Below are positions 32,712 to 44,953 of a stretch of DNA of 64,000 bases, in pieces. Numbering within the stretch: the stretch's first letter is position 1; the number at the start of each line of letters is the position of its first letter. Source of the stretch: Boesenbergia rotunda (taxonomy: Eukaryota > Streptophyta > Magnoliopsida > Zingiberales > Zingiberaceae); assembly GCA_024364735.1 (NCBI GenBank), contig JAGFNQ010005383.1, positions 248,001 through 312,000 of the forward strand, given 5' to 3'. The translations under genes and the position numbers were made by a program. A model generated the notes under the pieces. The model had not been told where the DNA came from. It ran no database searches and saw only the letters and a list, made by a program, of their open reading frames with translations.

Positions 32712-35227
32712 TGATAAGCACCATTTTATTGATTATTTTAATTGCTAAAATCCATGTTTGATCCATGTTTTTATTGTTTAATTATGATTTTACCCTAGGT
32801 TTTGGAACTTTATCTTATTTTGGACTTAATTACAAAATTACACAATTTTTGGATTATTTGGCCACTAATTTTCTGATATATTTTTATAGGCATGAAAGGA
32901 TCCTGGACCTAGGGCATACTGGGTCAAACCTGAGTCGGATGTGAACCGGATCGAATTATCAAGCCTACGATTAATCCGGGCCGTCCGATTCAAGAGCGGC
33001 TAGATCTGAGCCATCCGGGACGATCTGAAGCAATCCGAGCTAGGGTTAGGGTTGATCAAGCTCTATGATCAAGATCTGAAGGTTTCATCCCAATCAGAGC
33101 TAAATCAACCGTTGGATCAAGCAAGGAGGGCTCTAGAGCGTCCATTCACAGATAGAGTTGATCTAGACCATCCGTTGCATATCTGGAGGATCCGAGCTAC
33201 CACAAAGCAGATCCTGACCCCAGATCATCATCATAAAAGTTTGGCTCCAATCAGAGCAAGATCAGCCGTTGGATCTCCTCCAATCAATCACAGCCGTCCG
33301 TTGATAACTATTTAATCAAAAACGCTGCGCAGTCTTCCCTGTCGCGTCTCCGCCGTTTCTTCTTCCTTCTTCAGCTGTTCTTCGATTCTTAGCTAGATTT
33401 CTTCATCAAGGAGGCGCGATCCCTCAATCCATCATCAAAGCAAGGTTAGATTAGTGAAAAGATGATCTCAGTGAAGTTTCAGAGTTGATTTTTGCTCAAT
33501 AGCGAAGTTGCGCGAGGTCTCGGTAGTTTGCTATCCAAATTCAGCGAACTCAGCTGTGCTCCACTTCCACTGCATCCGAGCTGACCAGAGGGGTTCCCTG
33601 GGAGGTCTCGGTCACTCCCAAATCCAAATCGCAAGCCACCACAGCGAGTTTGAAGAATTCGGAGCTGAATTTCATTTGGGCAAAGTCTGATTCGATTCGG
33701 TAGCAGAGAAGATCTTCACTGATTTGTTGAGCTTGCGGGTCCGAGGTTCTCCCTTGATTGACGACCAAGGAGCTCTTGAGTTGAGAAGGGTTGAGGAGTA
33801 GCTTAGACACTTAATTTTCATTGTGTTTGTAGTTTAAATTTCGTTTCTGCAGTTTCTGAATCTGTTTCATTAGCTGTAATTTCGTTTCTTGGTTGTTTTG
33901 CTTAAGTTAGGTTTATTTTCTGCAAGTATATTAGTTAGGAAACTTGTTTAGTGGACCATTACTCTTAATTCTAGTTTAATTCATGCTTAATTGTAGCGTA
34001 TCAACTCCATGCCCTGTTTTCAGCTGCGTATCAGTTTGTCTCCTTCAGAAATTCCATCTTGCATCTGAATTCTTCAGTTTGTTCCACATTTAGTGAGTTA
34101 ATTTAGTTGATCTAAGTAGTTTCATTTCTAGTTTCAAATCTGAGTTTTGTTCAGCTCAGTAATTTTGCAATTCAGCTGGCATCCTTGCGTATCAGTCCCC
34201 CAATCCTGCACTCTTCCTTTTATTCTGAATTTTCGACTTCAGCTCATCACTTGCACTTTAATTGTTTGTTTCACATCCATCCACTTCACACCAGCTGCTG
34301 GGTTAAGTTGGAATTCAATTCGTAGCTGAAATTCCTGCCCCAAGGTTCTTGAAATTCTGCAATTATTTCTGCAATTCTGCAGCCTTGTTTGTGCCAAGTT
34401 CTGCAATGTGTCCAAACTGATAAGTCTGATTTCCGCACATTAGTTTTAATGTATCCGTGAATTGGTACTGAATTGGTGTTTCTGCATCTGGAATTTCTGT
34501 GTTCATATCATCTCTTTGCATTTTCTGTTTCTGAATTGTTGCTGCAGCTCTACACTCGTGTACTGCATTTCTGAGTTCATTCATTCAATCAGCTGTATCT
34601 GAATTGATCAGCTGGATTGCTGCAGTTTTCAGTATCAGTCTTTAAGCTAGCTTTGTGCATGCGAATTTAGCTACTTGGTTATACCAGCACTGGACTCAAT
34701 TCTGCAATTTCCTACTTTACATTCTGCGTTCCTGCATTCTAATTCTGCAGTGAGTTGTTGTTGAATTTCTGTATTAGAGTTGTTATTTCATTTATGCATT
34801 AACATCTACATCAGTTTGCTACTGCATTGATCAGTATTCAGCTTGCTACTGCATTGACCTTTTCGTTGATAGCTTGCTTATAAGGCTGAATTGATCATGT
34901 TTAGTGCTTGAACTTAGTACCATTTTGGCATGTAAATTTGTTTTCTTAGCATATCGATTTGTTTAGTTGGTGCATCTGATATCATATTTGTTTCCTTAGT
35001 CTCTCATCGATTGTATCCCAAAACCAAATTTGTTTCCTTGAAACCCCAAAACATAAACAACATAAACCAAGCGCGAATCAAATTATATCAACTAGTCCCC
35101 GAGAAAAATACGACCTGTGGCCCCTATATTACATTTTCATATTTTTGATTGTAAAAGGGTTTCCAGCTTTCATTTATAAATTCTAAATTTGAGGCCCACA
35201 TTCGTGACACATAGTTTGGGCACATCA
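32712..35227 (+). repeat. LTR-A (left outer LTR)
   Basis: 2516 bp, TGATAAGCACC to GGGCACATCA. The first 600 bp hold repeated motifs CCGTTGGATC and CCGTCCG (about 32985-33300) before an AT-rich ACTATTTAATC that may be the core promoter. The rest is rich in short phrases such as TTTCTGCA and TTCAGCTG. No gene. Confidence 0.9.
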
Positions 35228-35230
35228 AAT

Positions 35231-35250
35231 TTTTGGCGCCGTTGCCGGGG
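35231..35250 (+). other. Primer binding site of left element
   Basis: TTTTGGCGCCGTTGCCGGGG, 3 bp after LTR-A. TGGCGCCGTTGCCGGGG is a common primer site in plant Tat/Athila/Ogre-type elements. I am not certain which tRNA it pairs with. Confidence 0.8.
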
Positions 35251-35389
35251 AAGCAACTAGTTGATTTGTTTGATTTTTGCTTGTGTGCTTTGGGCATATC
35301 ATTTGATCATATTTTCTTGTGCTTTATCTTTGGTATACGGCTGTTGCCATTTTTTCTTGTTTGTTTTGTGACAGGGTTGCAAGATCAAA

Positions 35390-37812
35390 ATGTTTTCAAC
35401 TGCACAATCCGAACAATCAGAGCTCAAAGATGCACTGGAGGAGTTAAAAAATACGATTAAGCACTTGAAATCTCAACAGAGACCCAACAGTGATTCATCT
35501 ACTTACCCACAACAATTTCAACAATTTCAGCAGCCCTATTCAGATTTGCAGCAATACCAAGCTTTCAATCAGCACCCACAACAATTTCAACCCCAATTTC
35601 ATAATTTTCAGCAAGAGTACAATCCAAATTTTCTACAAAATTTTCAGCAAGGTCAGCTATCCTTTCAACCAAGTCAGAATTTTCAGCAGGGGTTCCAACC
35701 ATTTCAGACTTTCCAGAATCAAAATCAGAGGGGATTTCAACCTTCACAGCAATATTTTCCACCAAACGATCAGAATTTTCAACCAGCATTTCAGAGTTTT
35801 CAATTCCAGAATCAAAATTTTCAGCAGCCAATCCAATCTTTCAAGCAACAATTTCAGCCCTATGATCAGAGTTTTCAGAATCATAATTTTCAGCAATCTC
35901 CACCAAGTTGTGAACCAAGTTTTCAGCAGTTTAATCAGCCTATTCAACCATTTGAGCAGCCCCAACAGCTCCAATTTCAGAATGCACCGTCTACTCTTGA
36001 TATTCAGCAACCTTATCTCACATTTCAAGAACAACAAGTTGCTGAATCTGCTCTTAAAAATATTCAGAGATGTCTTGGAGAATTACAAGATCAATGGAAT
36101 CAAATAAAAACCCAAAGATCAGGACAACTATCTTATCAAGCTACTTTTAATTCTGAGGGGCATGATTGTGATTCTATAGGTGTAGGGGATTGCACTGAGC
36201 CCCAGGGACCACCTATACTGGTTGATGTATCAGGAAATCCAGAGGATAGGATTGAGAGTGTAGGGGATTGCACTGAGCCCCAAGAATCACCCATTCCTAC
36301 TGGTTTAGAGGCATTGGAGGAGATTGATTGCAGAACTTGTGATAGTTTTAAAGTCAATTCTGAAACTTTACAGGATCATTCTATACTTTTATTTTGTGAT
36401 GATTTAGTTGTTGATGATTCTAACTTTTCTAATATGGGTGTTGCAGATATGGTTGATGAAGCATGCGTTGTAGATGAATCTATAGGTGTAGGGGATTGCA
36501 CAGAGCCCCAGGGACCACCACAAGATTCAAAGGATGAACCAGAAAGTGTAGGGACTTGCATGGTGGAAGCAAGCACCCAAGGATCACCTACTTTAGTTGA
36601 TTGTCCACCAGAGCTTGAGGCTGAAGAGGAGCATTAACTTGATCAGGAGGAGGCCATGGATACATCTACTCTTGTAGAACCTCCAGGTATTCTCCAGCAC
36701 GCTCAGGTAAGTATTTCTCCTCTTTGTTCAGAAAAATGTAGCGAGGTACCTAATGCTGACTTTATTGGTTATGATGAATTTATTGATATACCTTGTGTAG
36801 AAATTGCTTGTACAAATCCAATAGAGGTACCCAAAATTGATTTCCTTGATTGTAATGCATTACTTGATACATCTCTTGTAGATATGGGTTGCGAACAAAT
36901 TTTAGAGAACCTATAATTGATATTGTTTGTTATGATGATATTCTTGAGACAGATTATGCAAAAATTGATTGTGAGAAATTTTTAGAAGAGCCTGAAATTG
37001 AAGTTGTTTATTGTGAAGAATCTCTTGTTATTTCGTATGCCGAAATTGAATGTGAAAAACTTCTGGAGGTACCTGAGATTGATTTGATTGGCTGTGGAAC
37101 ATTTCTTGATACACCTTTGATGGATTTTGATTGTGAAAAATTTTTAGAAGAACCTGAAATTGAAGTTGTTTATTGTGAAGAATCTCTTGTTATTTCTTAT
37201 GCTGAAATTGAATGTGAAAAACTGTTAGAGGTACCTGAGATTGACTTTATTGACTGTGACACTTTTCTTAATATATCTCATTTAGAATATGCTTGTGAAA
37301 AATTTACTGAGATACCCAAAATTGATTTTATTAGATGTGATGCATTTTTAGATACATTTTATGTAAAGATTGATGATATTGCACTTTTTTCTTACCCTGC
37401 ACGCTTGAGGGAGGTCTTACATGGTTTTGCAGGGTCCAGAAGACTACTGGAATGGGTACTCCACCTAAACAGTCTCCGACCTCCTGGAAGATTTTCCAAA
37501 AAGAATAAAGAGGGAGGAGATGATCTTGCTTTAACTTATAGCACTCCACCTCTGAAGTGGCTATTGCACTTAAATCACCTTCGGCCACCTGGACAGTTTA
37601 CTGCGAAGAATAAGTGTGGGGGAGTGATGCAAAATAAAATTGAGCAAATGAAGGAAATTGTTTCAGCTACTCCTACTCCTCCCCTACCAAGATGGAGATT
37701 ATTCCTTGATAGACTCCGACCGCCAGAAATAAAAGGGAGTTTACTTTTTCTTGCATTTTCTTTCATAGCCGTTTTCCTCTTTATGCTTGCTAGAAGTAGA
37801 ATTTTCTTTTGA
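35390..37812 (+). pseudogene. Unrecognised long ORF of left element (Q-rich, repeats, TM)
   Basis: One ancestral frame of about 800 codons, broken by a TAA at 36635 (the sister copy has Glu nearby) and a frameshift near 36900. Order: a short Glu/Lys-rich N-terminus; a Gln/Phe/Asn-rich region (about residues 40-225) built on FQQ and NFQ; repeats of VGDCTEPQ(G/E)(P/S)P (about 265-390); several repeats of about 35-40 residues with EVPEIDFIGCD and CEKFLE; repeats of LHLN-LRPPG (about 37460-37720); and a C-terminal hydrophobic segment LFLAFSFIAVFLFML. There is no zinc knuckle or pol motif. The right half carries a diverged copy in the same order, so it is a real coding tradition. It could be a highly altered gag or an accessory protein. 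Function unknown. Confidence 0.7.
37612..37625 (+). other. Internal polypurine motif, copy 1 (inside the ORF)
   Basis: AAGTGTGGGGGAGT, identical to the true polypurine tract at 40035. It lies within the LRPPG repeat part of the ORF. The right element has it at the matching place (47184-47197, minus). Confidence 0.8.
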
Positions 37813-40034
37813 AATGAATTCTTGCTAATAAATGCATGAGTAGGTTAGAAGAATAAATAATAGACATTGTAAATACCATTTTAGGTCTTTTGGCATTTTT
37901 CCTTCATGAGTAGGAATAAATGTATTCCTTTAGGTTATCTTCATAGCATTTTAGAGTCTTTTAAAAACAAATTAAATTTGGTTGTTAAAACTTAGGGTTT
38001 AAGCTCATGGATAAAATCTTGGATGCTTGAGTACTACTTGGCCATGGATTCTTGATTGAGGACTTGAGATGAATTATTTGTACCTAGTGAGGCTTAGCCC
38101 TATTTTTGTGACACATACATGTGATTGTACTCTAGAACTTGCTTAGGTTCTTTCAAAATCATATTTCAATGATTGGATCACATCTATAGAGGCTAATAAA
38201 TTTGTTTACCTTTCTATCAAATTTTTGGCAATAATCATGTTCACTCTATTTTCTTTCCTTATTTCCTACTCCTAACCATGCTTTCTAGGGATTTGTTTGT
38301 TTGGGGATGTTCTTTGATGTTATTTCGTCCGAGACGGACAAAAGATTAAGTGTGGGGGAGTGGATAGTGTGATGGAAACATTTGAAAAAAAAAATTCATT
38401 TCATTTTTTTGAGTTGAAGCCAAAAGGTACCCATTTGAGGGAACTTGGTATCAAATTTAAGTGGGAATTCAGTTGTGAATTGGAGGTGAAGTAGATCTTA
38501 AAAATTTGCAATAAGGAGAAATGGCACGAAAAGAAAAAAAAACAGAAAAAAAAACAGAGAAAAAAAAACTGTGCCATGGAAAGGAGTTTGAAAGCAATGG
38601 AGTTTGTAGCACTTGGGAAGTAGGAATTATGGAAGCTTTAATTGGCAACACTTTGCTAAAGTCTGAATTGAAGTGGTAAGCTTGAATTGTAGCAGAAAAT
38701 CTATGCAGAATTGAGGAACCAAGTGGAAACAAGTGAAAAAAAAAATCTGTGCAAAGGAAAAAATCAGAAATTTTGTGCCAAAATGGAAGAAATGCTATGA
38801 AATTGTTTCGGCCACTCTTCTAGGAGCTGAATTGCAGCTATACACTTCTGAAATCAGTGCAAGGGTTGCTGGAATTTGAAGAAGAAAAAAAAGAAACAAA
38901 ACAGTTTGTATCAACTTGAAAGTGAGTGTGCCATGGATGGAATTGAATTTGTTGAGTTTAAATTCTCAAGTGAAGCATGTGGATTTTCCATTGTTAATTG
39001 AGGTTAATTGCTGCGAAATATCAGTGAATTGCAAGGTTTACAAGTTAAGTGTGGAGCTGTTCAGATAAACAAGTTGCAGCTGCCAACAAATTCAGAAAAG
39101 GAAAAGCAGTTTGAAAAAAAAAACAGTGAAGAAGAATTCTGAATTCGATTTTACTTGAGTGCTCTAAACCTGGGAGAAGTTGGAAGCTGATCGTACCATG
39201 AATAAAAACAAGGAGAAGCTGCAGAAAAAAAAAACAGTGAGTTAGCAGCTGGTAAAAAAAAACAGTTTGGAAGAAAACAAAGAAGCAAGTGGCACATCAA
39301 TGAATTTCGGCACAATGGATTAGTGAAGTAATTCTCATCCAAATTGAAGATCTGCTCATTTACATTTTGAATTTACTAGAGAGAAAGAAAAAGAAAAGAA
39401 AAAACAGAAAGAAGAAGAGAAGAGAAAAATTGGCACACAAGATGGAAAGTTGGCACAAAGGAGTTGATGAGGTTTTTTTTTTCATCAAATTTTTGAAGGG
39501 CATTGCAAAGACTCACTCTACCACACTTTGGATTTCATTATATGGACTAAAAGGAGGGCAAAAATGCATCAAGAATATCCTTGAACATCCAAGTCTTCCA
39601 CTCATTCAAATTTGCTATTTACTTTGCTTTTATTTCATTTCTACCATTTCCTATATCTTTCACTTGTTTGGATAAGATTTTATAGATGATTGATTCTAAT
39701 CATGAATAATGGTAGAGAGTAGATAATAAGCAAGCTTATGGTAGTGCAAGAAGCATGTGTGTATGAGTGAGCTCCAATTTCATCATGTACTTAAAACTTA
39801 GGAAGAGAGCCACCAAGAATTTCCTTTGAGAGGTTAAGTGAGTGAAATTCATCTCAATGAATCATGAAGGTTGAATTTGTTAAGTTGTTGATTTAAGGAC
39901 AAGATACTAATCCATAGAGTTTAGATTTTTTGAGAATTAACAACCCTAGGTAATTTCTTTTCAACTGCTTCTACTTATGTTTGAGAAAACCTAAGGGATA
40001 CATGTTTAGTACTTTTCGCGAGACGCTCAAGCTT
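37813..40034 (+). other. A-rich spacer of left element
   Basis: A 2.2-kb stretch without a supported gene. It is full of A-runs joined by CAG (38525-38570, 39230-39265) and GAATTG/AAGTG phrases. It contains an internal copy of AAGTGTGGGGGAGT at 38348-38361. The rightmost part, with GAATCATGAAGG-like text, is matched on the other strand near 45000-45300. I see no protein here. Confidence 0.7.
38348..38361 (+). other. Internal polypurine motif, copy 2
   Basis: AAGTGTGGGGGAGT following GTCCGAGACGGACAAAAG. The right element has a matching copy (46514-46527, minus), also beside GACGGACAAAG. Confidence 0.8.
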
Positions 40035-40048
40035 AAGTGTGGGGGAGT
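40035..40048 (+). other. Polypurine tract of left element
   Basis: AAGTGTGGGGGAGT abutting LTR-B at 40049. GCGAGACGCTCAAGCTT precedes it, matched on the minus strand beyond 44967. Confidence 0.85.
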
Positions 40049-42429
40049 TGATAAGTGTCATTTTATTGATCATTTTATATGCTTAAATCCATATTTGACC
40101 CATATTTTACTTGTGTAATTGTAGATTTACCCTAGGTTTTAGGATTTATACTCTTTTTGGACCTAATTGCAAATTTGGATATATTTGAGTTGTTTTGTCA
40201 CTAAATTTTTGATCTACTTTTGTAGGCTTGGAAGGATCGTGGACCTAGGTTATATTGGGTCAAGGTTGAATCAAAGTGGACCAGGTCAAAGGAATCAAGC
40301 GTCAACTAATTTGGACCGTCCGATGCAAAGATGGTTAGATCTAGACCATTTGAGAACTTCTGATCAATCCGAGTTGGGTTTAAGGTTAATCTAGATATCA
40401 GATCAAGATCTGAAGGTTTCATCTCAATCGGAGATCATTTGACCGTTGGATCACGATCAGAGAGATCTAGACCGTCCATTCAAAGTCCAAGGTGATCTGA
40501 ACCATCCACTGGAGATCTGGCAGATCCGAGCCACCACGAGGATGATCCTGACCTCTGATCTAGATCTGGAAAATTTGAATCAAATCGGACAAAGATTCAC
40601 CGTTGGATGAAGCGGGATTAATCTCAGCCGTCCACTGATTTAACTACAAAAACAGATTCCCCTGCTCAGATCTGTTGTCGCGTCTTCTCCGTTCTTCAGC
40701 TCATTTCTTCATTTCTTCACGATTTTCCTTGCGATTTTGTTCAGTGAAGGCGTGGCCAACTCGATCACGATCTTGGAGCGAGATCTGGATCCTTGGAAGA
40801 AGCTCTAATGGAATTTCTATCTCGGTTTTGCATCAGAACAGGGGTTGAGTGAGGGTTTCATCAATTCCTGATTTCTGATCGAATTGATAGCGATTTTGTG
40901 CTGTTTTCTTCGATCGGAGTTATCTGGAGGGTCTCTGGAGCACTCTTATCATCAACCAATCTTCCTATCAGCCCTTCATCGCCGGATCAAGGAGATCTGA
41001 TTGGAATTTTCCAGCTGTGTGCAGTTTTGAGCAGATCTGACATTGGAGCTGAATTCCCAGCGATTTGCGAGTTTAAGGGGTTCTTGGCTTGCCCTTGCGT
41101 GACGAACAAGGTGGTCTTGAATCAAGGAATGATCGAGGCTTAGTTTTAATCGCATTTCTTTTGTTTTCCTAGCTGTAATTTCTGTTTCAGCAATTCTGTT
41201 TTTCTGCACTCGAATCAGCTTTGTTGTTTTCATTTCCTGAACCGTTCTTTCTTAATTAGGCTTTAATTCTGCAAGAAATTCAGTTAAGGAGTTTGTTTAG
41301 TGAGTAATTTGTCAAGAATTCAGTTTGTTTTTATGTCCTTTACTTGCGTATCATTGTAGTAGCATTGTGCCAATTTCTTCTTTTCCTCTAGTGTATCAGA
41401 TTTTTACTCAAGTTTCTGAATTGCGCTCTAGGATAGATTTGGTTTCATCTTTCGAATCTACATTGTAGTTTTGTCTCAGTTACAAGCACTTACATCTAGT
41501 TTCTGCACTTAATTCCAATTTCTGCTTTGCACATTAGTTTAAAGCTGCATTTCAGTTTCAATTCTACATAAGTTCAGTTTTAAGGCTGCATTGTTTCAGC
41601 TGTAGCTTCTGAATTTCGAGCCAAGTAAACCTCAATTTCCTTAATTCTTGTCTGAACATTAAACTTTGCATTCAAATTTAGATTGCCTTGTGTTTAATTC
41701 CTGCAGTTGAAGTGATTCTGAAATTTGGCAAACTGTTTCTGCATTAGAAGTTTCCCTGCATTTCTGAAAAATTCGTTTCTGCAAATGGTTACTGCATTTT
41801 CACATTCATGAGCTGTTTTCTTGAGTACATTCATTCAGTTAGCTGCAGCTGAAGTGGTTAGTGTCATTTCTGCAGATCTCAGTATCAAGTTCATTTAAGC
41901 TAGCTTGGTGTACTTGAGCCTAGCTGCTGGTTGTGTCTGCACTGAGTTTTCATGTGTTGATTTTCTGCATTAGAGATGATGTTTCAGTTATGCATTAGTT
42001 TTTCATCAGCTAGTTCTTGCATAGACCAGTGATTAGGTTTTAAATCTTTTCCTCTATTCTTGCATACCATTTCATTGATAGTTGCTCTCGAGGCTAAATC
42101 GATTACATATATTTCTTGTTCTTAGTGTCATATTGGCACATAAGCTTGTTTCCTTTGCATTTCTAGTTGTTCCATTGCTGCATTTTATATCAAGTTTGTT
42201 TCTTTAGTTCTTCATTGAATCCAAACCCCAAATCATATCTGAAACCCGAAAACATTAACGACACATAAACGCAAGCTCGAATCGCACAACTTGAACTAGC
42301 CCTTGGAAAAATACGACCTGTGGCCCCTTTACTACGCTTTTCTTCTTTGATTGCAAAAAGCGTTTCCAGCACATTTATTAATATCTAAATTCTGATGGAT
42401 CTATATTCGTGACAACTTTAATTAGCTCA
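40049..42429 (+). repeat. LTR-B (left element, 3' side, end truncated)
   Basis: Starts TGATAAGTGTC and matches LTR-B' (49367-51470, minus) closely, but only loosely LTR-A. It stops at ATTAGCTCA; the last 14 bp seen in B' (to GGGTCCATCA) are missing. It keeps about 280 bp (roughly 42060-42345) that B' has lost. It also has the CCGTTGGATC cluster (40440-40640). Confidence 0.88.
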
Positions 42430-42436
42430 AAAAATT
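42430..42436 (-). other. Central junction of the inverted pair
   Basis: Between truncated LTR-B and LTR-A' lie 7 bp, AAAAATT. Read on the minus strand they continue LTR-A' exactly as AATTTTT follows LTR-A at 35228. So LTR-A' is followed by the first bases of a primer-site region, and then directly by the reverse complement of LTR-B. Confidence 0.7.
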
Positions 42437-44953
42437 TGATGTGCCCAAACTATGTGTCACGAATGTGGGCCTTAAATTTAGAATTTATAAATGAAAGCTG
42501 GAAACCCTTTTACAATCAAAAATATGAAAATGTAATATAGGGGCCACAGGTCGTATTTTTCTCGGGAACTAGTTGATATAATTTGATTCGCGCTTGGTTT
42601 ATGTCGTTTATGTTTTGGGGTTTCAAGGAAACAAATTTGGTTTTGGGATACAATCGATGAGAGACTAAGGAAACAAATATGATATCAGATGCAGCAACTA
42701 AACAAATCGATATGCAAAGAAAACAAATTTACATGCCAAAATGGTACTAAGTTCAAGCACTAAACATGATCAATTCAGCCTTATAAGCAAGCTATCAACG
42801 AAAAGGTCAATGCAGTAGCAAGCTGAATACTGATCAATGCAGTAGCAAACTGATGTAGATGTTAATGCATAAATGAAATAACAACTCTAATACAGAAATT
42901 CAACAACAACTCACTGCAGAATTAAAATGCAAGAACGCAGAATGTAAAGTAGGAAATTGCAGAATTGAGTCCAGTGCTGGTATAACCAAGTAGCTAAATT
43001 CGCATGCACAAAGCTAGCTTAAAGACTGATACTGAAAACTGCAGCAATCTAGCTGATCAATTCAGATACAGCTGATTGAATGAATGAACTCAGAAATGCA
43101 GTACACGAGTGTAGAGCTGCAGCAACAATTCAGAAACAGAAAATGCAAAGAGATGATATGAACATAGAAATTCCAGATGCAGAAACACCAATTCAGTAGC
43201 AATTCACGGATACATTAAACTAATGTGCGGAAATCAGACTTATCAGTTTGGACACATTGCAGAACTTGGCACAAACAAGGCTGCAGAATTGCAGAAATAA
43301 TTGCAGAATTTCAGGAACCTTGGGGCAGGAATTTCAGCTACGAATTGAATTCCAACTTAACCCAGCAGCTGTTGTGAAGTGGATGGATGTAAAACAAACA
43401 ATTAAAGTGCAAGTGATGAGCTGAAGTCGAAAATTCAGAATAAAAGGAAGAGTGCAGGATTGGGGGACTGATACGCAAGGATGCCAACTGAATTGCAATA
43501 TTACTGAGCTGAACAAAACTCAGATTTAAAACTAGAAATGAAACTACTTAGATCAACTAAATTAACTCACTAAATGTGGAACAAACTGAAGAATTCAGAT
43601 GCAAGATGGAATTTCTGAAGGAGACAAACTGATACGCAGCTGAAAACAGGGCATGGAGTTGATACGCTACAATTAAGCATGAATTAAACTAGAATTAAGA
43701 GTAATGGTCCACTAAACAAGTTTCCTAACTAATATACTTGCAGAAAATAAACCTAACTTAAGCAAAACAACCAAGAAACGAAATTACAGCTAATGAAACA
43801 GATTCAGAAACTGCAGAAATGAAATTTAAACTACAAACACAATGAAAATTAAGTGTCTAAGCTACTCCTCAACCCTTCTCAACTCAAGAGCTCCTTGGTC
43901 GTCAATCAAGGGAGAACCTCGGACCCGCAAGCTCAACAAATCAGTGAAGATCTTCTCTGCTACCGAATCGAATCAGACTTTGCCCAAACTGAAATTCAGC
44001 TCCGAATTCTTCAAACTCGCTGTGGTGGCTTGCGATTTGGATTTGGGAGTGACCGAGACCTCCCAGGGAACCCCTCTGGTCAGCTCGGATGCAGTGGAAG
44101 TGGAGCACAGCTGAGTTCACTGAATTCGGATAGCAAACTGCCGAGACCTCGCGCAACTTTGCTATTGAGCAAAAATCAACTCTGAAACTTCACTGAGATC
44201 ATCTTTTCACTAACCTAACCCTTGCTTTGATGATGGATTGAGGGATCGCGCCTCCTTGATGAAGAAATCTAGCTAAGAATCGAAGAACAGCTGAAGAAGG
44301 AAGAAGAAACGGCGGAGACGCGACAGGGAAGACTGCGCAGCGTTTTTGATTAAATAGTTATCAACGGACGACTGTGATTGATTGGAGGAGATCCAACGGC
44401 TGATCTTGCTCTGATTGGAGCCAAACTTTTATGATGATGATCTGGGGTCAGGATCTGCCTTGTGGTAGCTCGGATCCTCCAGATATGCAACGGATGGTCC
44501 AGATCAACTCTATCTATGAATGGACGCTCTAGAGCCCTCCTTGCTTGATCCAACGGTTGATTTAGCTCTGATTGGGATGAAACCTTCAGATCTTGATCAT
44601 AGAGCTTGATCAACCCTAACCCTAGCTCGGATTGCTTCAGATCGTCCCGGATGGCTCAGATCTAGCCGCTCTTGAATCGAACGGCCCGGATTAATCGTAG
44701 GCTTGATAATTCGATCCGGTTCACATCTGACTAAGGTTTGACCCAGTATGCCCTAGGTCCAGGATCCTTTCATGCCTACAAAAATATATCAGAAAATTAG
44801 TGGCCAAATAATCCAAAAATTATGTAATTTTACAATTATGTCCAAAATAAGATAAAGTTCCAAAACCTAGGGTAAAATCATAATTAAACAATAAAAACAT
44901 GGATCAAACATGGATTTTAGCAATTAAAATAATCAATAAAATGGTACTTATCA
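42437..44953 (-). repeat. LTR-A' (right element, 3' side)
   Basis: 2517 bp on the minus strand, TGATAAGTACC to GGGCACATCA; nearly identical to LTR-A. The polypurine tract ACTCCCCCACACTT (plus-strand reading) follows at 44954-44967, so by position it is the 3' LTR of the right element. Confidence 0.9.

Noticed and set aside
35490..36107. Ser/Phe/Asn-rich alternative frame over the Q-rich ORF, and minus-strand frames such as 35744-36037
   Set aside because: Shadows of the FQQ-coding repeats in other frames; they do not carry through to the conserved downstream part.
36889..37812. Separate gene with its own start
   Set aside because: Comparison with the right-hand copy shows it is the frameshifted continuation of the ORF starting at 35390.
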